From positions 1 through 32,554 of the forward strand of contig DATFXM010000029.1 of assembly GCA_035315885.1 (NCBI GenBank): 32,554 nucleotides of DNA, written 5' to 3'. The notes beneath the pieces are model-generated. The model made no database searches and had not been told where the DNA came from. It saw only the letters and a list, made by a program, of their open reading frames with translations. This stretch comes from DATFXM01 sp035315885. GTDB taxonomy: Bacteria > Acidobacteriota > Blastocatellia > UBA7656. Position numbers and translations under genes: made by a program. Of this stretch, positions 24,656-32,554 are shown piece after piece (positions within the stretch are counted from its first letter, which is position 1; every line of letters begins with the position of its first letter).

Positions 24656-25393
24656 TCACTTCTTCATAGGGGATTTAAACTTACCCTTCTTGATATCGTC
24701 AACCATTCTACCCGCGTGGTTTCGAGCGATCAGGGGCATCGAGGGGTCGGAGCGCATCTCGCCAAGCGGCTTCAGCAGTCGGTCCGGCTCGGCAATGCGC
24801 TCGAGTCTGAGATCATTTTCAAGCAGCTCGAGAAGACGAGGAACATCCAGCGGCTGAAATTGCATCGCGGTCTCCAGCCCGAATAAGTCGATTTCCTGTG
24901 TCGCAATCCCGTAAAAGATGTCAGTCAGCTCTTTGATTCGCGGATTAGTTGTGTAATTGAACCGAACCGTTCGCTCGTGTTCGCCTTCACGTTGCCAAAG
25001 CGAGTGCCAGCCCAGATGCGAAAAGTCCTTCTTGTCCTGGTAGTTTTCTTCCGAACCAAGGAATTGGGTTTCTTCGAATAACGACCGAAGCCGCGATGAC
25101 GTCGCGGCAAGAAGCTTGAAATTGCGATCGATTATATCGTCAGATTCGCCTTTCTTGAATCGAAGCTGCCCGCTTCCATCCGCGGCAACATCAATCTCTA
25201 TCAAAGAAATATCGAACCGCTTGTTTTCGAATTTGTAGCCGAACCCTCGGGGCGCAGGCCCAGCCAATTGCGCCCGCAAAGAACCCACAGTCAATCCCAC
25301 AATCACTACCACCACGAGAAAACGCGCGAGATACCGTCTGGCAACTGCCGCGTCGTTGTATGGGTGTTGACTCTGTGTTGTTTCTTTAGTCAT
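24656..25393 (-). CDS. Hypothetical secreted or membrane-anchored protein following smc
   Basis: This 245-residue protein of unrecognised family has one hydrophobic segment (about 23-40, RFLVVVVIVGLTVGSLRAQ) that could be a signal peptide or anchor, putting the rest in the periplasm. The mature part starts with a strand-rich section (FDISLIEIDVAADGSGQLRF) and ends helical (PLDVPRLLELLENDLRLERI). Its ATG directly abuts the TAG of smc (TAGATG) with no gap, so it is translationally coupled to smc. A link to chromosome segregation is not supported beyond position. Confidence 0.8.
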   Translation of the reverse strand: MTKETTQSQHPYNDAAVARRYLARFLVVVVIVGLTVGSLRAQLAGPAPRGFGYKFENKRFDISLIEIDVAADGSGQLRFKKGESDDIIDRNFKLLAATSSRLRSLFEETQFLGSEENYQDKKDFSHLGWHSLWQREGEHERTVRFNYTTNPRIKELTDIFYGIATQEIDLFGLETAMQFQPLDVPRLLELLENDLRLERIAEPDRLLKPLGEMRSDPSMPLIARNHAGRMVDDIKKGKFKSPMKK

Positions 25394-28300
25394 CTACTCG
25401 AACTTGACCGAGACCAGCTTTGAAACGCCCGGCTCTTCCATAGTCACCCCATACAGGGCGCGAGCCGACTCCATCGTACGCTTATTGTGAGTGATGACCA
25501 GGAACTGAGTCTCCCGGCTCATCGCGATCACTTTATCAGAGAAGCGTCCGACGTTCATCTCGTCAAGGGGAGCATCGACTTCGTCGAGGATACAGAAGGG
25601 GGAAGGTCGGTACTGGAAGATCGCCAGCACCAGCGCTATTGCGGCCATGGCCTTTTCGCCGCCAGACAACAGAAGAACGTTTTGAAGCCGCTTTCCGGGA
25701 GGCTGGGCAATCAGATCGATTCCAGACTCGAGTACGTCGTCTTCGTCAATCAAAATCATCTCGCCGCGGCCGCCGCCAAAGAGCTCAACGAACATTTGTT
25801 GAAAATTCTCGTTGATGTGCGTGAACGCATGCCTGAACCGCTCCCGCGACCGCCGTTTGATCTCGGAAAGCGCCTCCTCGGTCATCTTTATCGAGTCCAG
25901 AATGTCGGAACGTTGCGTGCTCAGGAACTGGAATCGCTCTTCCGACTCTTCCAGCTCTTCGAGCGCCATCATGTTGACTGGACCCATGTCGTCGATCTTG
26001 GCCCGCAATTCCTCAAGCCGGCTTCGGGACGATTCGATATCCAAAGCCGGCGACAGAGGGGCAGCCGACACAGGCTGCCCGGCATCCTGACCTTCACCGG
26101 GAGTCTCGTCGCTGCCAGATTTGGCATCGACGCCGGTATCGATTTGACCCGCGGCACCGGATTCAATCCTCGGTTCCGCGTCTTCAGGAGTCTCCTCCAA
26201 GACTGGTGGCTCGGCAGCGTTTGACATCGCCGCGGTTTGAAGCTCTACGCTGGTGATGACATCTTCCAGGGGCATGCCCAGTTCCGATAAACAGTCCTTG
26301 GCGAGGTGTTCGGCTTCTGATTCCGTTCGCGCTCGATCGACCTGGATCTGACCTCGCCGGTCGTGAGCCGCCGAGGCGGACTGCCTCAACTCCGTCATCT
26401 CCGATTCGAGCTGGTCGGTGCAAGCGCGAGCCGCGGCCAGAGCTTCGGAGACGGCGTTGATTTCGGTGGCGAGTTGCTGCCGATCTGTTTCGAACCGTTC
26501 GGCTGTGCCTTCGCTTTCGGCAAGCGATGCCTTGAGTTCTTCGATGCGACCATGGCTGTCGTAGAGCTCCAACCGGTTTCGATTTATTCGTGAGCGCAGC
26601 TCTTCAGCTTCGCTCTCCAGCCGCCGCAGCTCGGATCGAGCCGCGCTCAACCGCTCGGTAAGAGTCGCGACCAGAGAACGCGAAGACGAGAGCGCCTCAG
26701 CAAGGCGCTCCGCTTCCGCCCGCATCTCTCCAAGCATGAGCTGGGACTGACCTAGTGATGCCTGGACGACTTCCAGAGAAGTTTCGGCGTTCTGCATCTC
26801 CGCAGTCACTTGCTGCTTACGAGACTCGCATTCGGTTCGTTCGGCGACCGACTGCTCCAGGTCACTGCGAACTACCTCAACGTGCTGGCGCGCACGGTCC
26901 AGTTCCTGAGTCAGACCCTCGAGGCGAGATCTTCGAGCCGCAGCCTGTTTTTCCTGATCCCGATTTTGAGCGTCCAGAGCGGCGGTCTCGGCTTCTATTG
27001 CGGTCAACTTCGCCGTTACCGCGCCGTATTCGGAAGCGATTGCCGCCTCCAAACTCGCCAACTCCTCCATTCTGATTCGCAGATCCTTCAGCTCGCGCTT
27101 GAGTCCGAGCAGCGACGTCTCCTGTTTGCCCGAGTGCGCGCCGGTCACTATCAGCCTGCCGTTTACCACTTGCTCGCCGTCGTTGGTCACGTAAACCCGA
27201 GCGCTGTTTTCGATTGAAAGCTGAAGCGCCGCCTCGATGTCGGGTACTACGGACGCCGCGCACTTTTCCGGGAACGCGCGCTCGACCACCGCTTTTATTT
27301 CTGGTCGCAGCCCTAGCAGATCGACCGCGCGCAGAACCTCGAGTTCGAAGCTTGGCTCGGAAACGCGGACAGGTGGCGACGGAGGTTCTTCAGGAAGCAG
27401 CGGCCACGTCTCAGGCCGGGACGGCTCAAGCATGAACTCCGGCAGCGCAGCATCGATTCGCCGGAGCTGGTGCTCGATCGAAATGGGCTCGGTGCTGTCG
27501 AACAAGACAGGACGCTTGGAATCAGGAGTCAGCTCTGAATCAAAGTGACTCAACGGCTGGTTGGGCATCTCCTCGGCTTGCGCTTCCCGCTGTACGTCCC
27601 CCGCGTCCTGCTCCGGCGTTGAGAACCTATCGTCCTGCTCTCCTTCCGCCCCGTGAAGCCCAACGACAAGAAACGCTCCTCTACCTAGACTCTCGGATTT
27701 TAGGTACTCGACGCCCTGCAAGGCGTCATCAATAGTCGGCACGAGCACGCACTGCAGCTCGCGCGAAAACAGACTTTCCACGAGACGTTCGTACTGCGGC
27801 TCCACGTCTACAAAGTCTGCCAGCGTTCCGAGTGCATTGATCATGGCGGCGTGCTCGGCGCTCATGACCTGCTGAACGGCATCCGAATAGTACGCCCTGT
27901 GAGCTTCGAGGTCTTCGAGCGAACGAAGCCGATGTTCGGCCGCCGCCTTTTCCGAACTTATCTGTTCGTGACGTGCGCGAACCTCCGCGCTTTGAGAGCG
28001 AGTGTCTGCCAGCTCGGCCGCGCGCATGGCGATGCTCTCATTCAGTCTGCCGAGCCTGATCGTGTCGTGCTCAACTTCGGCGGTGAGCCTTTCCTGTTCG
28101 CCGCCCGCGACCGCGAGCCGTTCAGCAGCTCTTTCGGATTCGGCTTCGAGAGACTGTTGACGCTGCGCGATTCTGCGAAGCGAATCGTCCAGAGTTGCGT
28201 TTAGATTTCGAAGGCGCTCGGTATCGCCGACTTCTTTGAGCACTCGATGCCTGAGCTCCTCGAGCCCCGCTTCTGCGTCTCTTACTCGAGCTGTCTGCTC

Positions 28301-29752
28301 TTGATAAGAGGTCTCGCGCGCCAGCAGGTCCATCCGCGCCGCACTCAATCCCGCTTCGAGCTGACCAGCGGTGGCGCTGCGCTGCTGTGATGCTTCCTCG
28401 ATCAGCGCCAACCTCGAGTTCAGTTGCTGCTGATCGCGATCCAGCTCCTGAACCCGTCCGTTGAGCCCGTCGATTTGTTGTTGTTCAAACGCTCTCTTGT
28501 TTCTAGCCCGGTCTGCTTCCAGTTCTATGGCTGAGTATTGTTCACGCAAGCCGGTCAAATTGTCTTCAGCCACTCGGCACTCGGTTGAAGCAGAGCGGTG
28601 CAGCGCTTCGCGTTCGGCGACGCGCGCATCAAGTTCCATCTGGATTCGCTCGGCTTCTGTTAGTTCACGGGCAATGCGCTCGATTGCTTCGCTCAATCTG
28701 TAGTAGTCCGCGGTGAAGACTATCTTGAGCAGCGCGCGCATCTCGTCCCGCAGCCGTCGATAGCGTCGCGCCTTCTGCGCTTGCCGCTTCAAGCTGTTCA
28801 CCTGTCGTTCGACTTCGCTGATGATATCGTTGAGGCGTGTCAGGTTTTGTCTTGCAGATTCGAGCTTCAACTCGGTCGCACGTTTTCGCGACTTGAATTT
28901 AGTAATACCTGCGGCTTCTTCAATCAGCGCTCGGCGGTCGAGCGGCTTAGAGGACAGAATCTGGCCGATGCGTCCCTGTTCGATGATCGCGTAATGAGCG
29001 CCGCCCAGACCAGTGCCGGCGAACAGGTCCTGTACATCACGCAACAGACAGGGCCGGCCATTCATGAGGTATTCGCTGTCGCCCGTCCGGTAGAGCCTGC
29101 GGCCTACGACGATTCGTTCGCCGGCGGCTACGGCGATCTTGCGGCGCTTTGGAGGTTTGAATGAACGACGCTTCTTGTGTTTGACGTGTTCGGCCTCGCC
29201 GGCTTCTGTAGTTACAGGAGTGGGCTGGTCGGAACCCTCAGCTTTGATTGGCTGAGAATGAGCAGGCGCGGTTGGCGAGGGCTCGCCCGAAGGTGGGGCC
29301 AGTTGAGCCACGGTGGGTAAGTTCTGAACGATGGCGGAGGATGGTTCGGCTTCCGGCTCAGGCGCCGGGCTCATTTGTTCTACGAGCGTGCGAGCAGCCT
29401 CGGAAGCACGGTCCGCGGAAGAAAGCGCCTGATCGAACTGCTGCTCTTCGGTGTCCTGGTCTTCGTCGTCGCGAGCGGCGATGTCTTCAATGGCGATCAT
29501 CGTCAGCAGCACTTCGGCCATGCCCGTAGGCTTTCGGTCGCGGGTGCCGTTGAAGATCACGTCCTCCATTTTCCCGCCGCGCAAGTTTTTGGCCGACTGT
29601 TCACCGAGAACCCAGGAGATTGCCTCTGCGACATTGCTCTTGCCGCAACCGTTAGGTCCGACAACACAGGTAATCCCTTCGCCAAACACCAGGGTAGTGC
29701 GGTCCGCAAACGATTTGAATCCGTTTATTTCTAACTTCTCGAGTCTGAACAT
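25394..29752 (-). CDS. smc: Chromosome segregation protein SMC with three disordered insertions
   Basis: SMC forms the ATPase core of bacterial condensin with ScpA/ScpB (not in this window). All key motifs are present: Walker A VVGPNGCGKSN (residues 30-40), the Q-loop region AIIEQGRIGQILSSKP, two coiled-coil arms (about 290-610 and 880-1290), and a hinge (about 615-880) ending GRLIVTGAHSG. The ABC signature is LLLSGGEKAMAA (1360-1371), Walker B is FCILDEVDAPLDEMN, and the switch is LVITHNK. At 1452 residues it is about 260 longer than usual. The excess sits in three low-complexity, acidic/proline-rich blocks: 88-210 in the head, about 700-805 in the hinge and about 1172-1237 in the returning coiled coil. 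A consensus promoter lies upstream and GGAG precedes the ATG. Confidence 0.97.
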   Translation of the reverse strand: MFRLEKLEINGFKSFADRTTLVFGEGITCVVGPNGCGKSNVAEAISWVLGEQSAKNLRGGKMEDVIFNGTRDRKPTGMAEVLLTMIAIEDIAARDDEDQDTEEQQFDQALSSADRASEAARTLVEQMSPAPEPEAEPSSAIVQNLPTVAQLAPPSGEPSPTAPAHSQPIKAEGSDQPTPVTTEAGEAEHVKHKKRRSFKPPKRRKIAVAAGERIVVGRRLYRTGDSEYLMNGRPCLLRDVQDLFAGTGLGGAHYAIIEQGRIGQILSSKPLDRRALIEEAAGITKFKSRKRATELKLESARQNLTRLNDIISEVERQVNSLKRQAQKARRYRRLRDEMRALLKIVFTADYYRLSEAIERIARELTEAERIQMELDARVAEREALHRSASTECRVAEDNLTGLREQYSAIELEADRARNKRAFEQQQIDGLNGRVQELDRDQQQLNSRLALIEEASQQRSATAGQLEAGLSAARMDLLARETSYQEQTARVRDAEAGLEELRHRVLKEVGDTERLRNLNATLDDSLRRIAQRQQSLEAESERAAERLAVAGGEQERLTAEVEHDTIRLGRLNESIAMRAAELADTRSQSAEVRARHEQISSEKAAAEHRLRSLEDLEAHRAYYSDAVQQVMSAEHAAMINALGTLADFVDVEPQYERLVESLFSRELQCVLVPTIDDALQGVEYLKSESLGRGAFLVVGLHGAEGEQDDRFSTPEQDAGDVQREAQAEEMPNQPLSHFDSELTPDSKRPVLFDSTEPISIEHQLRRIDAALPEFMLEPSRPETWPLLPEEPPSPPVRVSEPSFELEVLRAVDLLGLRPEIKAVVERAFPEKCAASVVPDIEAALQLSIENSARVYVTNDGEQVVNGRLIVTGAHSGKQETSLLGLKRELKDLRIRMEELASLEAAIASEYGAVTAKLTAIEAETAALDAQNRDQEKQAAARRSRLEGLTQELDRARQHVEVVRSDLEQSVAERTECESRKQQVTAEMQNAETSLEVVQASLGQSQLMLGEMRAEAERLAEALSSSRSLVATLTERLSAARSELRRLESEAEELRSRINRNRLELYDSHGRIEELKASLAESEGTAERFETDRQQLATEINAVSEALAAARACTDQLESEMTELRQSASAAHDRRGQIQVDRARTESEAEHLAKDCLSELGMPLEDVITSVELQTAAMSNAAEPPVLEETPEDAEPRIESGAAGQIDTGVDAKSGSDETPGEGQDAGQPVSAAPLSPALDIESSRSRLEELRAKIDDMGPVNMMALEELEESEERFQFLSTQRSDILDSIKMTEEALSEIKRRSRERFRHAFTHINENFQQMFVELFGGGRGEMILIDEDDVLESGIDLIAQPPGKRLQNVLLLSGGEKAMAAIALVLAIFQYRPSPFCILDEVDAPLDEMNVGRFSDKVIAMSRETQFLVITHNKRTMESARALYGVTMEEPGVSKLVSVKFE

Positions 29753-29820
29753 TCCTGCTCCGTGGCCTGCTGCGTGGCTGGCAAACCACTATAAATTGGG
29801 CTACGTATTAGTCGAGGCAC

Positions 29821-29849
29821 ACTATAGAGTAGCGCAAGTACGCTGTCAA
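29821..29849 (-). promoter_or_regulatory. Near-consensus sigma-70-type promoter for the smc operon
   Basis: On the minus strand TTGACA (29844-29849), a 17-base spacer and TATAGT (29821-29826) match the consensus at 11 of 12 positions. The predicted start near 29814 gives a leader of about 62 bases to the smc ATG at 29752. Confidence 0.65.
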
Positions 29850-29860
29850 ACTAAGAGAAA

Positions 29861-29985
29861 GTTCTGAGTTCTGAGTTCTGAATCCTGAGTCAGTGGAACC
29901 CCTTGTTTGGTCACTATCGATTCATCTGATACAGTCCACAAACGGTACTCAACTCAGTACTCAGAACTCAGAACTCAGAACTCTC
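29861..29985. repeat. Inverted pair of TTCTGAG heptamer arrays between divergent genes
   Basis: GTTCTGAGTTCTGAGTTCTG (29861-29880) and its continuation to about 29893 face CTCAGTACTCAGAACTCAGA and following units (about 29951-29984) across about 55 bases. It lies between the smc promoter and rsmI, so it cannot be just a terminator. The right arm ends directly at the probable rsmI start codon. Confidence 0.85.
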
Positions 29986-30828
29986 TTGGCCGGAACCCTG
30001 TTCATAGTCGCGACACCAATCGGCAACCTCGAGGATATTACTCTGAGGGCGCTTAAGGTACTCGGACAGGTGGACGTCATCGCCTGCGAAGACACCCGCC
30101 ACACCAGAAAACTGCTAGCCCATTACCAAATCTCGAAGCCATTGATCAGCTATCACGAGCACAATGAATCAGAGCGCGCTGAGCAATTGCTGAAGAGACT
30201 GCTGGCCGGCGAAAGCGTCGCCCTCGTTTCCGATGCCGGCACGCCGTCGATCTCAGATCCCGGGTACCGACTGATTCGCGAAGCCGCACGGCGTCAGATC
30301 AAGGTGTCTCCGATCCCGGGGCCATCGGCCGCGATTGCCGCTCTTGCAGGGGCCGGTCTGCCGACCGATTCGTTCACCTTTGCAGGCTTTCTGCCGTCAA
30401 GACGTGGAGCGCGCCGCGCGAGGCTCTCGATGCTCAAACGGCTGGACACGACGCTCGTTTTCTATGAGGCGCCGCATCGGATTCGAACCGTGCTGGCTGA
30501 ATTGAAAGAGGAGCTTGGCGACCGAGATTGTGTGGTAGCCAGGGAATTGACAAAGATTCACGAGGAGTTTATCAGGGGTCGTCTTTCCGAAATTCAAGGT
30601 CTCGTGCAACCCCGAGGCGAATTCGTAATCATCTTATCGCCTGGGGCTCTCGACCTGGCGGAGCCCAGGCACGAAGCGCAGTCAAGTTCTATACTTGAAG
30701 CCGTCGAGACCCAAACCAAAGCCGGGATGACCCGCAAAGAGGCGCTTAAGCACGTTGCCAGAGCAAGAGGCTTGAGCAAGAGCGAGGCGTACCGGCTGCT
30801 GATCAAAGAAGAAGCAGAGTTGGAGTGA
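29986..30828 (+). CDS. rsmI: 16S rRNA (cytidine-1402-2'-O)-methyltransferase
   Basis: RsmI methylates the ribose of C1402 in the 16S decoding centre. The SAM-dependent tetrapyrrole-methylase fold is clear: LFIVATPIGNLEDITLRAL, VIACEDTRHTRKLL, ALVSDAGTPSISDPGY, SPIPGPSAAIAALAGAGL and LVFYEAPHRI. The C-terminal part carries the EALKHVARARGLSKSEAY helix. A TTG at 29986 gives 280 residues, close to the E. coli protein; the frame is open back to an ATG at 29893, but that extension is mostly translated repeat (LSTQNSELRT). No Shine-Dalgarno is seen at the TTG, so the start is uncertain. The stop overlaps a GTG of the next gene (GTGA). Confidence 0.96.
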   Translation: MAGTLFIVATPIGNLEDITLRALKVLGQVDVIACEDTRHTRKLLAHYQISKPLISYHEHNESERAEQLLKRLLAGESVALVSDAGTPSISDPGYRLIREAARRQIKVSPIPGPSAAIAALAGAGLPTDSFTFAGFLPSRRGARRARLSMLKRLDTTLVFYEAPHRIRTVLAELKEELGDRDCVVARELTKIHEEFIRGRLSEIQGLVQPRGEFVIILSPGALDLAEPRHEAQSSSILEAVETQTKAGMTRKEALKHVARARGLSKSEAYRLLIKEEAELE

Positions 30829-30833
30829 AGGCC

Positions 30834-31859
30834 ATGTTGCTGCCACGAGTTATTGTCGCCGTGCTTCTTGTCCCACTGCTGTTGTTGCCGGCCAAATCTC
30901 AGAGCGGCGCCGGCGGGTCGCGCGCCGCGGGTCGAGAGTACGGCGTGAATTTGAATGTCGCGGTGTATCAATACGACGAATCGAAGTCTCAGCCGATTGA
31001 ACCGATCACCCGTTTGTCGGGCACCTACTCGAGCGCTGGAGACGAAATCTCGCACATGAAGGACAAGTACAAGCTCGAAGAAATGGCGGTCCGGCATATT
31101 CGGTCGGTCGGTTTGCGCAACAGCGAGGGCTTCAACGACGCGGTCCTGCTTGGTCCAGAATACTTGGTCTTCACAATAATGCCTCACGACATGGTGAGGG
31201 GATACATGAAGCTGGACGTTCGAGTTCGTTATGGCAATCAGACGTTGCTCGAGGTCAAGGGAGTTGAGTTCGATAACTTCGAGACGGTGGCTATACGCGG
31301 CGGCAAAGGAATGTTTGGAGTCAAATACTTCGTCGGAGCCGGGGGCAAGCAGGACAGTGTGCCGATGGAGAGGACTTTGTTGGTGTCGGTGACGCCCGAG
31401 ATCGTTCCGGTTGCCAGCCTTCGCAACCGGCCGGGTGAGCTCTCACATCCGGTGGATGAATTCGGAAACCCGCTTCAAATCGGGGAGGGGGATCGGTTCA
31501 CCCCGCCAATAGCGGTCGAACGAGTGATTCCGCAGTTCGAAGCTTCTCGAGGCATCAGGGGATCAGTTCTTCTTGGAGGCGTTGTAACGCCCGAAGGAAA
31601 GATGACCAATATTCGCGTATTGCGTTCGTTGGACAGCACGATCGATCAACGCGCGGTGGAGGCGTTTCGGCAATTCAAGTTCTCACCAGGCATGCTTAAC
31701 GGGAAGCCGATTTTTGCCACCTACCGGGAGGAGATTACTTTTGCTCCTCCGCCACCGTCTATTCTTGACATCGAGGAAGAGCAAAGGAAGCAACGAGAGC
31801 AGGAACGCGAGAAGCAGAAGAAACGCCGACCCTTTCCAGTTCTGAGTACCGAGTTCTGA
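30834..31859 (+). CDS. Secreted protein with TonB C-terminal domain
   Basis: The ATG at 30834 has GGAG 8 bases upstream; a GTG at 30825 overlapping the rsmI stop is an alternative. The product (about 341 residues) has a signal or N-terminal anchor (hydrophobic 5-20), an unrecognised middle region (about 30-200) and a TonB_C domain at about 215-290 (VLLGGVVTPEGKMTNIRVLR, AVEAFRQFKFSPGMLNGKP). TonB_C domains transmit energy to outer-membrane receptors, but many lone secreted versions have other or unknown roles. The C-terminus is basic (EEEQRKQREQEREKQKKRR) and the last six residues and the TGA come from a heptamer repeat. Confidence 0.88.
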   Translation: MLLPRVIVAVLLVPLLLLPAKSQSGAGGSRAAGREYGVNLNVAVYQYDESKSQPIEPITRLSGTYSSAGDEISHMKDKYKLEEMAVRHIRSVGLRNSEGFNDAVLLGPEYLVFTIMPHDMVRGYMKLDVRVRYGNQTLLEVKGVEFDNFETVAIRGGKGMFGVKYFVGAGGKQDSVPMERTLLVSVTPEIVPVASLRNRPGELSHPVDEFGNPLQIGEGDRFTPPIAVERVIPQFEASRGIRGSVLLGGVVTPEGKMTNIRVLRSLDSTIDQRAVEAFRQFKFSPGMLNGKPIFATYREEITFAPPPPSILDIEEEQRKQREQEREKQKKRRPFPVLSTEF

Positions 31860-31892
31860 GTTACTCGGGACTCAGAACTCAGGACTAAGAAC
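31839..31892. terminator. Heptamer-built hairpin between convergent genes, terminator candidate
   Basis: The left arm 31839-31861 and right arm 31870-31892 pair at 20 of 23 positions around an 8-base loop. It lies between the convergent TonB-C and DUF1573 genes and the left arm holds the TGA of the former (31857-31859). There is no T-tract, so intrinsic termination is only possible, not shown. Confidence 0.5.
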
Positions 31893-31899
31893 TGGCTGC

Positions 31900-32295
31900 T
31901 TACTCCGCCTTGAATGTGGCCTTCAGCGTCAAGATGAAGCTTCCACGCTCGGGGTCGTTTGTAGTCACCGCCGCGGTCTTGACCACGTCTCCCTTGTACT
32001 CTGCGGTCTTCTCCACCGATAGCGTGATGCCTCCCTTGTGACCAGCCTTGATTACCTTGTCGAAGCTGCTCGTCGTGCAACCGCATGAAGGCTCGACGCT
32101 CTTTATTACCAAATCCGCGTCCCCGAGATTTCGAATTTCAAACGTATAAGTCAACGGCGTTCCCGCTTTGACTTCGCCAAACGAATGTTCCATCGACGGC
32201 GTAGCCAGTTTCGGGCCGGCGGGACGTTTCGCGGCCGCCGAGATCGCGCACAACGAGGATATGAGGAGTACACCGAAAACGATCCTGAGTCTCAT
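31900..32295 (-). CDS. Secreted DUF1573 domain protein
   Basis: The 131-residue protein has a signal peptide (hydrophobic 4-21, ending SAAAK) and one DUF1573 domain: HSFGEVKAGTPLTYTFEIRN, then VIKSVEPSCGCTTSSFDK and NDPERGSFILTLKATF. The SCGCT motif is the hallmark of the family, an Ig/ASH-like fold of unknown function common in Bacteroidetes and Acidobacteria. AGGAGG lies upstream; with ATG at 32295 the spacing is 11 bases, with GTG at 32301 it is 5, so either may be used. It is transcribed toward the TonB-C gene. The last 250 bases of the window, upstream of it, hold no gene I can support. Confidence 0.9.
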   Translation of the reverse strand: MRLRIVFGVLLISSLCAISAAAKRPAGPKLATPSMEHSFGEVKAGTPLTYTFEIRNLGDADLVIKSVEPSCGCTTSSFDKVIKAGHKGGITLSVEKTAEYKGDVVKTAAVTTNDPERGSFILTLKATFKAE

Positions 32296-32554
32296 GTTCA
32301 CTTGCACCTCCTGAATAATTGCGGTCGTGTCTTTTCAGATCTGCCGTTCAGACTGCCTGTCACGACCGTCATCGCAGCAATAAACGCACTCTTCGAGCGA
32401 AAGGTTACACGCGCGATCAAATTCTTAAGGATCAAGTCTACCGGGCGTCGAATAATTGCGCCAGCCGGTTTATAATTGAGTTTCACCTAACAGCAGCGAC
32501 GACGAACGCATTGCGATCAATTGCGGATGCTCAGTGGACTCCGCTGAAATCAAA

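Overview
The window reads as a chromosomal segment of a Gram-negative, soil-type bacterium, most plausibly Acidobacteriota (class Blastocatellia or a relative). The pointers are the gene mix (bacillithiol enzyme BshC, CsgG-family and TonB-domain envelope proteins, bactofilin, many secreted proteins of unknown function), moderate-to-high GC with good Shine-Dalgarno sites, and short tandem repeats between genes. This placement is inference; no rRNA or tRNA gene is present to anchor it.

Layout. 1-2400: the 3' end of a zincin-like metalloprotease gene faces a sigma-54 activator with a degenerate receiver domain, and a long inverted repeat separates them. 2848-5030: an L,D-transpeptidase lipoprotein and an M23 (LytM) peptidase, a peptidoglycan-remodelling pair. 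5172-5753: a frame-shifted remnant of a sigma-factor-like regulator. 5805-6625: a bactofilin translationally coupled to an Ig-like protein. 6885-9325: a VOC protein, then an IPT/TIG-domain protein and a CsgG-family protein in one operon with a clear promoter. 9778-16566: two GT-C membrane glycosyltransferases, an M28 peptidase, an SDR oxidoreductase and a CDF metal transporter. 16617-20286: an NTF2-like/FKBP fusion, bshC and a DapA-family lyase. 20585-22942: fmt and miaA (translation initiation and tRNA modification). 22916-29752: smc (with three unusual insertions) followed by a secreted/anchored protein and, further downstream on the same strand, a protein with a disordered linker. 29986-32295: rsmI, a TonB-C protein and a DUF1573 protein.

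The genes are largely housekeeping and envelope functions. I see no CRISPR array, prophage, transposase, or defence or secondary-metabolite cluster.

The most distinctive property is in the gaps between genes. Heptameric tandem repeats (TTCTGAG, CCTACTT, GTTTCTG units) and one octameric family are often arranged as inverted pairs. They sit exactly at gene ends, where they supply stop codons and the last few residues of several unrelated proteins. The other notable points are the 1452-residue SMC with disordered inserts in the head, the hinge and the C-terminal coiled coil, the frame-shifted regulator, and the NTF2-like/FKBP fusion.
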